A stretch of DNA of 64,000 bases from Berberis thunbergii (Eukaryota; Streptophyta; Magnoliopsida; Ranunculales; Berberidaceae). The notes beneath the pieces were generated by a model that was given only the letters and a program-made list of their open reading frames with translations, was not told the origin of the DNA and made no database searches. The stretch is from the NCBI GenBank assembly GCA_003290165.1, contig QNQO01000197.1, positions 638,501 through 702,500 of the forward strand, in the 5' to 3' direction. The position numbers and the translations under genes are program-made. Below are positions 47,089-57,356 of this stretch, in pieces; position 1 is the stretch's first letter; each line of letters opens with the position of its first letter.

Positions 47089-47881
47089 CATTTTCAAGGA
47101 ATCTAGCATTACCAGTTTCTACAATTCTTGTACTATGGTTAGGACAGTAAAACCTATACTATTTGAAATTTTCAAGGTAACCAATAAAGTAGCCATTGAT
47201 TGTACTTGAATTCAATTTCTTTTCATGTGAACTGTACATTTTAACTTCTGTTGGACAACCCCAAACATGCAAGTGTCTCAAACTATGTTTCATTCCTGTC
47301 CATAATTGAAAAGGAGTTTTAGGAACTGACTTACTAGGAACCTTGTTCAACAAATAAACAATAGTTTTTAATGCATACATCCACAAAGATAAGGGTAATG
47401 AGGAGTTACTTAACATACTTCTAACCATGTCCATAAGAGGACGATTCCTGCTTTCAATTATGCTATTCTGCTGAGGCGTGCCAGGCATTGTGTATTGAGC
47501 ACAAATACATTTTCTTTCAAGAAGTTTAGCAAACGGGCCAGGGTGATGCCCCTATTATCATATTCGTAATATTCACCACATATATCTGATCTTATTATTT
47601 TCACTTTTCTATCTAATTGTCTTTCAACCTCAGAGACATATACTTCAACAGCGTTCACTGCTTAAGATTTATCATTCAACAAATAGATATAATCATAACA
47701 TGAAAAATCATCTATAAAGGTGATAAAATACTTTTTTCCACCGAATGATGGAGCATCAAAAGGCCCACAAATATTTGTATGAACAATCTCAAGAGATTTC
47801 TTACTCCTTGTGGCACCTTTTTCATGCTTTTGGTTTATTTTCCTTTAATATAATCCACGCACACACCAAGATCAGTAAAAT
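47089..47881 (-). pseudogene. copia-C integrase remnant
   Basis: Integrase core pieces on the minus strand are HTNICGPF (the usual Asp is Asn), YFITFIDDFSCYDY, VERQLDRKVKIIRSD, then [20 protein letters not shown] and [20 protein letters not shown]. The C-terminal part reads [20 protein letters not shown] and [11 protein letters not shown]. Frameshifts near 47,480 and 47,650 break it. Confidence 0.82.
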
Positions 47882-49024
47882 CTAGATTTTGAAGAATCTC
47901 ATCCTTACTAATTTTTGCATTCTATCTTGAGAGATATGTCCCAATCTTCTATTCCACAAGTTTGAAGAATTTTCATCAACAAGGCTACGTTTAGCACCAA
48001 CACAAGTATGTAGGGAAAGTAGTGAGGCAACAAAATAATCATCAAGTATTAATTTATATAAGCCATCACATAAGATACAAGAACCAACACATAAACCTTT
48101 CTTAAATAAGCTAAAGCATTTATTTCCAAACTTGAAAGTGTAACCATCAATATCAAGTTTAGCTAATGAGACTAGATTTCTAAAAAGTGAAAGTACATAA
48201 AGAGTTTCAAGTAAATCTACATAATGTCCATTATCCATGAACAAACGATAAGTGCCAATAGCTTCAATGGGAGCTTTGTCCTGATTTCCCATGAACAAGA
48301 ATTTCTCTTGTAGGTTTGTGGTTCGGATTGTAAGGAATCCATGCAAAGTGTTGGAAACAAGAGTTGTAGCTCTTGAATCTTCCCACCTAGTATTATAAGG
48401 AACTTCAGTAAGATGAGATTCAAATACGTAAAGTGAATCAATACCTTTCATTTTGAACCATTCCTTCCTCTTTAGACAATCTTTCTGAAAATGGACAAAC
48501 TTCCTACAAAAGTTGCACTTAACGCCCATTTCCTTCTGATGATTGTGGCCTTTCTGGGTAATATTATCTTTCTTAGGAGCCTTCCCTTTAGAGCTCTTGA
48601 ACTTGCACGGTTTGTTTTTAACCTCTTGAGCAACTATGTGAATTGAGTTTTGTCCCATAGCCTTCAGCCTGGCCTCCTCTTGAACAAGCATATTGTCCAA
48701 TTCATTAACGTTTCACTTATCCTCCATAGTGTTATAGTTAATTTGAAATGGGTCATACTGAGGAGGTAAGGAGTTCAAGATAAATTGAACGAGGAAAAAC
48801 TCATCCACAGACATTCCCAATGTCTTAAGCTGAGCTACCAAATTTGTCATTTCAAGAACATGTTCATACTTACCATGTGAACCATCATACTTCATCGTGG
48901 TAAGTCTAGCCATAAGAGTTCCAACAAGAGACATATCTATAGACTTGAAACGTTCTTCAACATTAGTGAGAAACTCTTTGGCATTATCAATTGATGAGAG
49001 TGTGGTCTTGACGTTGGTTGCTAT
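47882..49024 (-). pseudogene. copia-C gag (C-terminal part), protease and gag-pre-integrase region
   Basis: On the minus strand gag continues KTTLSSIDNAKEFLTNVEER, MARLTTMKYDGSHGKYEHVL and FFLVQFILNSLPPQYDPFQ, with a stop at about 48,712. A 272-codon frame (48,700-47,882) then holds a CCHC zinc knuckle, CNFCRKFVHFQKDC (C62, C65, H70, C75). It is followed by protease-like sequence (FLFMGNQDKAPIEAIGTYRL, GHYVDLLETLYVLSLFRNLV) and the gag-pre-integrase motif NLWNRRLGHISQDRMQKLV. Only a few stops interrupt it, so copia-C is younger than copia-A or less eroded. Confidence 0.85.
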
Positions 49025-50425
49025 TGATGTTCACATAATTATTATATAATATACCTCCTAATTTATATTTGTTAGTGTTTCGAATAGTGTATTTTAGTTT
49101 AATTATTTTATTTTTGTATTTTTTTAGGATTTGGAGTTTAAATGACAAAAGTACATTAGCATGGCGAATTTGGAAATTCATAGGCAAAGTGACGAAATTG
49201 AGAGGGAGACACTCAAGCCAAAGAAAAATAATGAAATTAGTTGAATTGGTGGAACAAAGAAGTCATATGAATGAACATAGCCAAGCCCTTTAGTTTACAA
49301 TTGAAATACAGCAAATTGAAATTGAAATTAAAATTGGGTTTCCAATGGGGGACTAATGGGGTATTTTGGTTTCCAATTTGGGCCCAATAGGGAGTAGGTT
49401 TCTCTTTACCTCAAAGACAACCAAAAAAAGGGGAGGGAAGAAATTTTTTCTCTGGAACAAACACGCAGCAGCAGCAGCAGCCGAAAGAAGGGAAGAGAAG
49501 TTGTCCAGGACAGCAGAGAAAATGTAGCCTAGCAATGGCCACGACGCAGTGGCGCTGTCTAGAGCAGCAACAGTGACGCTGTCCAGCAGGGAGCAGAAAC
49601 GTTGTCCAGAATAGCAGTGAAGACATCTTCCAGCAGGGTGCGCATCGCAAATCCACCACGCGCCGCCATGCCGATGAAGCTCCACACCGCTGTTGTTGTC
49701 ATCACCTTCGCCATGTATCACTAAACTCCACGCAAGGTGAAGAGACGAACTCCTAGATGTAACGCACTTAATTAGTATTTGATTCATTTTATGTTTTCAC
49801 GATAAATAATGGTGTTTATGATTCTCACTATTATTTAATATAGGGATTTATGTTATTTTAGTGACAAAGATTACATCAATTTCTTCGTAGATAATTATTC
49901 TGGTGGTTGTCTTTTTCTTCTCCATATAAGTTTAGTCACGCTTTCTATGTGTAGAATTTTTAAGGATCAATTGATTCTGGTAGGTTAGTTATATGGGATC
50001 ATCTTTTATTATGTTATTGTCTTCGAATATATCGTAAATTTAGGATATCACATATGACCAACATTTGTGCTTTCTAGAAAAAAGTAAAATCTAAAATCCA
50101 TTTACATTAGGATATATTAATGCATTAAAAACTATTCTTTCGATTGTATTGTTTGGGATGTGAAACACGTAATCGAGTCATCATAGTGAATCAATACTAG
50201 TTGGTGCGTGAAATCTCGGAGGGATTCTTGGAACCTTGTGACTTTTCTAAATTTGATTTTTATTAAACTAAATTAAATTTCATATTTTAAAATTGCTACA
50301 ATTTCTTACATTTAGTTTCGCGTAGTTTTTCTTCCTTAAACTTGTTTTGTAGATCACTTTTCCTCGTGGGATCGACACCCCAATCTTTACTGCAATTGAC
50401 CGCGTGTACTATTTGGGCGTAATCG
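49025..50425 (+). mobile_element. solo LTR 3 (same family), 1.4 kb, inside copia-C gag
   Basis: Starts TGATGTTCACATAATTA and ends near GGCGTAATCG (expected ATCA, mutated). Flanking pentamers are GCTAT (49,020-49,024) and ACTAT (50,426-50,430). It divides the gag codons for RLSLMFMR...TI from those for NVKTTLSS. It shares the 5' block ATATACCTCCTAATTTATAT with solo LTR 1 and the 3' module CCTCGTGGGATCGACACC. Frames across 49,353-49,787 are not genes. Confidence 0.75.
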
Positions 50426-50583
50426 ACTATTGTTATACGCATAAACATGAGGCTTAACCTTTTGGATCTTTTCCATGTATTATATGTTGCCTGTTCATCA
50501 GCACTGCTGGTGGCGGAAGGTGCAGGTTTTTCAGTCATAAGAGCAACATCAAGATCCAAAACACCAAGGGATGGAGGATGCAT
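50426..50583 (-). pseudogene. copia-C gag N-terminal fragment
   Basis: ATG at 50,583 starts MHPPSLGVLDLDVALMTEKP and continues through EQATYNTWKRSKRLSLMFMR, the typical copia gag amino terminus. It is cut by solo LTR 3. The frame extends upstream to 50,637 without family similarity, so the internal ATG is preferred. Confidence 0.7.
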
Positions 50584-50639
50584 GCGAATGCAGAGAGACG
50601 GGAATTGATGCGGCAATAATAAAAAAAATATGCTCACTA

Positions 50640-51255
50640 CATAATGTTATAAATTTCATAATTTTAAACACATGTATATACATCAAGAATTACATAACAA
50701 CGATGTATCTTAGGGTATAATCTAATGTCATGTTATTTTTTACTATTATGGTGTTCCCTGTCACCTTGTAAGACTAATAATCAAGTGTACACATTAAATA
50801 GGTTTGCTTCCTTTGGGTAAGCACTCCAACCTTATGAATAACACTCGTTATTTATCCTACTCCAATTCAATGATCAGTAGAAAGGTGTTGCACCTTTGGG
50901 CTAAACATCATTTTCTAATAATCAAGGAATTGTAGTTGCTAAAATTATTCTTATCATTGATCACTAGGGAATCAACGTTAGTGTATATTTAATAAACTTA
51001 TATTCTAAACACCTTCCAGTTGGGCTACTTTGGTGGCTAGCAAACTGTATCTTAATATAGAAAATAAGTCATTAGAATAATTTTGCATAAACATCATGAG
51101 TGAACAATTGCATTCACAATAACAATTAATCTCTAATTCATAAGCATTTACATTAAATATGCAATTACATGTAATAACATCAATAATGCCCCTTTCAATT
51201 TCAATAATTGAGGTCAATTATCAAGAAATTGATTATAAACATGTATTGTGAGGCA
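50640..51255 (-). other. copia-C 5' leader, gag-side part
   Basis: AT-rich non-coding DNA between gag and the Tat insertion. On the minus strand it should be the 3' portion of the copia-C untranslated leader. The rest lies at 62,253-62,897. A 70-codon frame at 51,005-51,217 is not recognised. Confidence 0.4.
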
Positions 51256-51930
51256 ATCATTTTTCGCTCCCTTATTTGACCTAATCATGCTTACCTGCTG
51301 ACCTGCACAAGTAACGCATGTGAGCCATAGACCACCATTGTGGTGGCTGATGGCACTCTGATGCTAAAGTCAGATAGGCATCTGAGGAATGTGTAATGTT
51401 GTAAACAGAAAATTTGTAGCGTACCTTAGCTTACCAACCTCATGTCTTATTTATAGTGCAGGAGTCGAACTGACCAGACCATCGATGGCGTAGTTTAGGA
51501 AGGAGATATTCATAGAGATCATTTTTTAATTAAGAGTCGTGTTGTAGAAAGGAAGTTCCATGTTAGCCTCGTGCTCGTAGATACGCGGGAGATAGTTCCC
51601 TATCTAAGGGTATTCCGTAAAAGGAAGTTTCCTTGTGTGATACGTACTCTGATATTTGCTTCCTAGTTGGAACCAGAGAGCTGCTGTAGTTGCTTGTTTG
51701 AAGACGATCCTTAAGATATTTGCCTTAATAGGGCTTACGAGTATTGAGGATAGTTGTGAGACATATAGGCCTAGCAGGTTGTAAGAGTTCAGGTCCGTCT
51801 ATTGGACTACATTGGGCGGACTTGGAAATGCTTGGGCTAGATCAGTGCTAGGCTGATGCTGGGGCCCGTAATTCCTCAAGATCATAATGACACGTGTATG
51901 GCTCAGGGATGTGACTATTTTGGTGTATCA
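51256..51930 (-). mobile_element. Tat element 3' LTR
   Basis: The minus strand begins TGATACACCAAAATAGTC at 51,930. It is homologous to the right LTR throughout: GTCTTATTTATAGTGC with a TTATTTATAG TATA-like core, CACCATTGTGGTGGC palindrome, CTTACCTGCTGAC. The outer end (about 51,256) differs from the partner and is approximate. A polypurine tract, CTCGAGGGGAGTAGCTAA, lies immediately upstream on the minus strand (51,931-51,950). Confidence 0.8.
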
Positions 51931-51948
51931 TTAGCTACTCCCCTCGAG
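51931..51948 (-). other. polypurine tract of the Tat element
   Basis: The minus strand reads CGAGGGGAGTAGCTAA next to the 3' LTR start TGATACACC. This is the expected position and composition for the plus-strand primer. Confidence 0.6.
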
Positions 51949-52089
51949 TTAGTGAGGCATTAAGTCGGTCCACTGACTATTTGAAAAAACAACTGTACCG
52001 TCATGATGATTGAAGCGTTTATCTCAAGCGGCGCATGACATTAATGGGTATGTGGCTGCTCAAGGGGGGAAAATGCGATTTTCCTTCCA

Positions 52090-52097
52090 TATAAATA
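52090..52097 (+). promoter_or_regulatory. candidate TATA box for the antisense ORF
   Basis: TATAAATA on the plus strand lies 92 bp before the antisense ORF start codon (52,189). It is inside the element but outside the LTR. Confidence 0.45.
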
Positions 52098-52188
52098 TTT
52101 GTTGCTTCGATAAAGATTTTCTCATTCTCATCTGCGTTGTTCTTTCAAGCAATAGTATCATTTGAAGTTTGATCTGTTCTTTCTACCA

Positions 52189-54001
52189 ATGGCTGATAAT
52201 GTTGAACTTAATCCCAAGGGTCTGTTATCCTTTACTTGCATCAAGTTCTTCGAGGGTAGCTTGGTTGATGAAACCTAGTTGATCCAGCTTCGTAGTTTGT
52301 ACTATATTCCGGGAGATTTGAAATTTTTTCCCGCGTTTAGAGATTTGGCTCCGACTACACCCCCTCAAAGGTATGTAAGTTTTCACCAATGCATATTTGA
52401 GTCTGGGTTCTGATTTCAATGCCAGATGACGTCTAGTGCTTTTTCCTTAATTTATGTATGTCTCCCACTCAAATGGTTCTGAGCAAGTTCAAGATTATGC
52501 TTACGATTCTTCTGAGGGTTCATGATGCTGGTCTCCATTTGACCCCACCGGTGATTCATCACATGACCACTAATTAATTGGACCCCAGGGGTTTCTGCAT
52601 ATTGAACTGCCCTTCTTTTCTGCGCTTGGTGGCGAGCGGTACTGGACCTTGGGATAAGTATTGGTTTTTAGCTTCGGTGGATTCTGCATACTTCAGGCGT
52701 GGGAATCGTAGAGTGTCTCGATACTTTCAGTTCGATCTTGGTGAGTTTCTTAGTTGCTGACATATTACAAACACACACACACACACACATATATCTTTGT
52801 GTGTATTCCTGATGAGGCGCTTGTTCTGACATTATTCCTTTGTTTCAGGAAAGTTTTCTATTTCGTTTCTTAGCGAGGAAGAGACGCGGATAGAGAGGGA
52901 GTTCCTCAAGTTCCCTTTGATGTTTGTTGATGAGGTCATAATGTCAGAAAATTTCATGCGTAATTGGTTGCTGCGGTGTTCTCGGGATGTCTGCCTCGCG
53001 CCAGGTTCACCGGCTGAAGGGGTTGTCAATCGTCGTTCGAGGAAGAGAAGTTTGGTCTTGCCCATCCAGGCTTGCTGAATTGGAGGCTAACGTCCCTCCC
53101 GTCGTTGTTCCAAAGAGGAGGCAACCCTCTGACGGGGCGGCTTCTCCCCTTGGGACATCTCGGTCTGCACAGGCAGCACCTTCAGGGGGTCGCAACTTCC
53201 CTCTTGATGCTTCTACTTCCCTTGTTGACTTAGAAGGGGAGGATGTTGGACTTCATGTTGATGTGTCGCATCACCGTTGTCCCGAGATGGTAGCTAGTAC
53301 CCTTGATCCGTACAGTCTTGTTTCACTGCACCCCGAAGCCCACGAGAGAGTTCTTGCTTTGGATAAGGCCTTCGTGGAACTGCGAATGTCATATTCGGAT
53401 GATCTCTTTCGAGTCGATTCCTTGAATGGTCAGCTGTAGAGTTTTGGTACTGTCGCGAACCTTGGGGCCACGGTCTCTGTCTCCGAAGCAAAATTTGCTG
53501 GTATGAGGTCTCAACTGAGGGTGGCCAAGTTTGATTTGGCATCAGCTGGTGCTGAACTCAGGCAAACTAGGGCTGAACTGGAGCACCTGGATGTAGCCGT
53601 GGATAGATGGTCTTCCGATCTGGAGGCCCAGGAAGCCAATAGGAGGTGGGCAGAAACAGAATGGGTGGTCGAATGACAGCAACTGAAGTCTGCAGTTGAA
53701 GAGGGGCTTAGTCGCGTTCTTGAGGAGGAGCGATTGTTGGCGGAATGAGCGTTCGCACTATGCAGACTTGGTGGGTGCTGTCGATTTCGACGTGTCGGGC
53801 AAGAGGACATTGATCTCGTCCGAGGTCATTCGAGGCAGGTTGGAGCTAATCAGAGGAGAGCATCTTGATGTCAACCATGATCTGGCTCGCTACATGAGGG
53901 CTACTTTTGGATCGATCAATCGAGGGGACAATTTTAGCTCCGGAGGGCTAGCTGTTGAGGAGGATGCTTATCCTTACAATAGTTGTAACATCCTTTCCTA
54001 G
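52189..54001 (+). pseudogene. antisense ORF of the Tat element, with an intron
   Basis: Transcribed opposite to gag-pol. It starts MADNVELNPKGLLSFTCIKF and continues in broken frames (YYIPGDLKFFPAFRDLAPTT, PRGFCILNCPSFLRLVASG). It crosses a clean intron (52,742-52,848) between FDLG and KFSISFLSEEE. Then come a Pro/Ser-rich linker (52,987-53,240) and a coiled-coil-like acidic/Leu segment (ASAGAELRQTRAELEHLDVA, about 53,545). The last frame ends YPYNSCNILS at 54,001. Stops at about 52,280, 52,410, 53,440, 53,677 and 53,748 disable it. Antisense ORFs of this layout are known from Tat-lineage elements; their function is not established, and I assign none. Confidence 0.6.
52742..52848 (+). other. 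intron in the antisense ORF, containing an (AC)n microsatellite
   Basis: CTTG|GTGAGT at the 5' side and TTTGTTTCAG|GA at the 3' side. Removal restores GAT CTT GGA AAG TTT. An (AC)n run, about ten units, lies at 52,771-52,790. The length is 107 bp. Confidence 0.65.
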
Positions 54002-54271
54002 AAAGAAATGACAATTTTTTTAATTAAAGTATTGTTTTGCCTAGTATTATCGAGTTTGCTTTATATGTTTCGTAGATCATAGAATTTGTACTACTGGAGG
54101 AGGCGCCTGTCTTTGTTAGTCAAAATATATTGTTGCGTCAGGTCGTTGTTGATTACCTTGTGACAGATTAGGTGTTGATCAACAGAAATCATCGTTATTA
54201 GCCAAGGGCTGACCAGGCTCTCTTGATCATTGTCTGTCGAGATGTAATGATTTTTTGGCTAGGCGTCAGTC

Positions 54272-55563
54272 ACCAGAAGCCATCACCATTAGTCGCGAAC
54301 TGACTAAGCTTACCTGGTAAGTTCTGCAATCATTTTCTGTTGGATAGCAATGATCCCTTGGCAAATCGTCATCATCGGCGAGCCAACACTGACTAGACTC
54401 CCACTTCCTTGGTCGTCGTGGTCCACACATGGCGGACTAGGCGTTGAGCACCAATGAAACCATGTTCATCTTGGTACAAACCGCCTACCAAAGAAAGAGA
54501 GGGAACTCCATGAAAGTCTTGTTTGCATCTCACGTGGAAAGAAACAATGCTCTGCTAAAGCTTGCTGGAGGCTTCTGCGAAGAAACAAAGTCTTTTTCGA
54601 AGGAAAATAAGAACCGCCAATGTTACCTAAGCTGCCAATGAGGAATCCAAGCTCTTTCAACCTCTTTACAGGGGTTGAAGATTCCATCCCACTTTGCAAT
54701 GTGGTACGAGAAACCTATGATATTACACCTTTATCTAGATAAAGCTTTGAGCATTACATCTTACGACTCTAATCGTAACAAAATGTGTCTACCATGGAGG
54801 GTTCCAACATCGAACCCTCCAGGAAGGTAAAAATGCCTAGGTATCACATCTTTAATATCCGAGAGAAGAGGACGAGATGAATTGAGTAAGCTTTCCTGGT
54901 AAGTTTGGCGATCATTGTCTGTTGGAGAGCAATGATCCCTTGGCGAGTCACTGTCATTAGCGAGCCATCACTGACTAGACTCCCACTTCCTCGGCCGCGT
55001 GGTCCACGCATGGCAGACTAGGCATTGGGCACCAGAAGCCATTGTCATCAGTCGCGAACTGACTATGCTTACCTGGTAAGTTCGGCGATCATTGTTTCTT
55101 GGAGAGCAATGATCCCATGGCGAGTCGTTGTCATCAGCGGGCCAACACTGACTAGAATCCCACTTCCTCGACTATCATGATTCGTGCATGGTGTATTAGG
55201 CGCTGGGCACCAGAAGCCATCGTCATCATCAGTCGCGAACTGACTAAGCTTACCTAGTAAGTTCGGCGATCATTGTATGTTGGAGAGCAATGATCCCTTG
55301 GTGAGTTGTCATCATCAGCGAGTCAGCGTTGACTAGACTCCCACTTCATCGGCCATCGTGGTCCGCACATGGTGGACTAAGTGTTGGGCACCAGAAGCCA
55401 TCATCATTAGTCGCGAACTGACTAAGCTCACCTGGTAAGTTCGGCGACAATTATCTGTTGGATAGCAATGATCCCTTAGCGAGTCATCGTCATCAGCATG
55501 TCAACGCTGACTAGACTCCCACTTTTTTGGCTGTCATGGTTCGTACATGGTGAATTAGGCGTT
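54272..55563. repeat. tandem array of about 180-bp units in the Tat 3' region
   Basis: Unit starts (ACCAGAAGCCAT) occur at 54,272, 55,030, 55,209 and 55,390, with spacings of 179 and 181 bp. A partial unit runs from about 54,879. Each unit holds GTCGCGAACTGACTAAGCTT, ACCTGGTAAGTTCGGCGATC, GAGAGCAATGATCCCTTGG and CTGACTAGACTCCCACTTCC. A more diverged half-unit lies at about 54,130-54,271. A 428-bp foreign segment (54,451-54,878) splits the array. Units differ by about 5-12 per cent by eye. Confidence 0.85.
54451..54878. other. segment interrupting the 180-bp array
   Basis: Non-repeat DNA between AGCACC and GAATTGAGTAAGCTTTCC of the array. No inverted ends were found. Frames at 54,444-54,699 on both strands are not recognised. 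It may be an ancestral spacer of the 3' region or a filler insertion. Confidence 0.4.
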
Positions 55564-55708
55564 GTGTAGATATTTGAATCTGGCCATAACCAGGCTGGTC
55601 GAGGGTTGTAACGAACAGCAGTGGAAGTTTTGTTGTAATATTGCGTCATTCGTTGTTGGTAGGCGGCTATCTTGGCGGAGGCGAGATCCCACTTTTTGTC
55701 GAGGAGGT

Positions 55709-56400
55709 CTAGCCCCCACGCACAAGGCCTTCGTCATTACCTGATGGTCTGAATTCCTCCGTTTGGAAGGTTGGCACCTCGAGTTCTACCGAAACCATAG
55801 CTTCCGAACCATATGCCAGGGCAAAAGGTGACTCCCCGATAGGGACTCTTTTGATTGTTCGATATGCCCAGAGTATTCCTGATAGCTCTGGAACCCATTT
55901 TCCTTTTACTGCTTCAAGCTTTCTCTTGATGGCCTCTAGGATTGTCCTGTTGGTAACCTCCGTTTGGCCATTGGCTTGGGGGTGTCTTGGTGAGGAGAAG
56001 TGGTGATTAATACTCAAACTTTTACATAGCTTTTTTACTTTGCTACCTTCGAAGTGAGTTCCTTTGTCGCTTAGGAATACTCTGGGGATGCCAAATCTAC
56101 AAACGATGTTGGCCCATATGAATTTTTTAATTTGGAGCTACTCGATTTTGGATAAGCGCTTGACTTCGACCCACTTGGTGAAGTAGTCGACGACCACAAG
56201 AATGAAATTTTTACCGGCTGATGTCGGAGCGGTCCGATGATGCCCATTCCCCACTGCATGAATGGCCATGGACTAGTCATCAGAGTTAGTGGCTGGGTCG
56301 GCATATGCGTGTACGGTGAGAACCTCTGACATTTGTTGCACTTGTGGACAATATCTTTGGCGTTTCGTTGCATGGTCGGTCAATAGTATCCCTGAGTTAA
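55709..56400 (-). pseudogene. Tat integrase remnant
   Basis: On the minus strand: MQRNAKDIVHKCNKCQRFS (zinc-binding region), then PFMQWGMGIIGPL. The catalytic Asp of the usual WGMDIIGP is Gly. Next come VVVDYFTKWVEVKRLSK (second Asp present), GIPRVFLSDKGTHFE, and SPRHPQANGQTEVTNRTILE with the catalytic Glu. ELSGILWAYRTIKR follows. A stop and a frameshift near 56,140 and 56,215 break it. Confidence 0.85.
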
Positions 56401-57350
56401 GGCTTTAAGGGCGAGGGTTTTCCCGCCCGGATGATTTTTGCATATACCGTTGTGGATTATTCCCAGGACCTGGCTTGCCTCTGGAAGTGATAAACATCAG
56501 AGCAGGGGACCGTTACCGATCTCTTGTATAACTCGTCATTTAGGAGAGTGTACCTTCCTGCACTGCTTTTAGTTTTCTTGTTTCAACCTTCTCAGCCGGT
56601 AGGGCTTCGGTTGCTATGAATTCCAGTATCAAAGTCATCCAATTTGGCTATGATTCCGCAGTGCAGACATCTCTATGTCATTCTTCGTCGAGGCTTGATT
56701 GTTCTTGGTATGCAATGAGGCTAAAGGAGATTTTGTTGGAGGCTGAGGCTTCTTTGGCTAGCGCATCGAGCCTTTTGTTGTCGTCGCGGGGGCACTATAT
56801 GAGTTTGCAGTTCTTGAACCTGCCCATTATGCCAATTACCTTATCACGGTAGGTTATCATCCGATGGTCTTTGTTGTTGAAATATTTTTTGACCTAGTTG
56901 ACCACTAGTCTTGAGTCGTTGTATGTCGTTATGCAATCTATACTGATCCTTAATGCTAGCTTTAGGCCGGACAGGAGGGCTTCGTATTCGGCCTCATTGG
57001 TTAAAGCAGAAAAGTCAAATCTAACTGCCTTTTCGAGGGTGAAATCGTCGAGGGAGCAGAGCGTGATCCCAGCTCCGCTCGCCTTCCCAGTCGAAGACCC
57101 GTCACAGCGCAAGATCCATGCTTGGACATTTGAATCCGAGGGCTGGTGGTCAGTCCTCGGCTATCCTCCGCTGGTGAACTCAATAATGAAATCTGTTAGC
57201 GCCTGGGCTTTAATGGCGGTCCTTGGAGCCTAGTTTATGTCAAACTATCCAAGCTCCACTGACCATTTCACCATCCTGCCTGATAGCTCGGGTTTATGTA
57301 ATACCAAGCGAAGTGGATGCTTCGTCAGGACCCTTATAGAGTGGGCCTGA
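56401..57350 (-). pseudogene. Tat RNase H remnant
   Basis: On the minus strand: FQAHSIRVLTKHPLRLVL and SGRMVKWSVELG (connection domain), then LRCDGSSTGKASGAGITLCS, LTNEAEYEALLSGLKLAL and TYNDSRLVVN, with the Asp, Glu and Asp of RNase H in place. Stops separate the blocks. It degrades element RNA during reverse transcription in a live copy. Confidence 0.8.
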
Positions 57351-57356
57351 AAGTAG

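Noticed and set aside
49353..49787. Minus-strand frames of 144 and 82 codons
   Set aside because: Cys/Ser/Leu-rich, inside solo LTR 3, with no homologous frame in the other copies.
53007..53810. Minus-strand frames opposite the antisense ORF
   Set aside because: Shadows of the plus-strand antisense gene. No retrotransposon domain is expected or visible there.
54130..55563. CRISPR-like repeated array
   Set aside because: Units are about 180 bp, directly adjacent, without spacers, in a plant retrotransposon.
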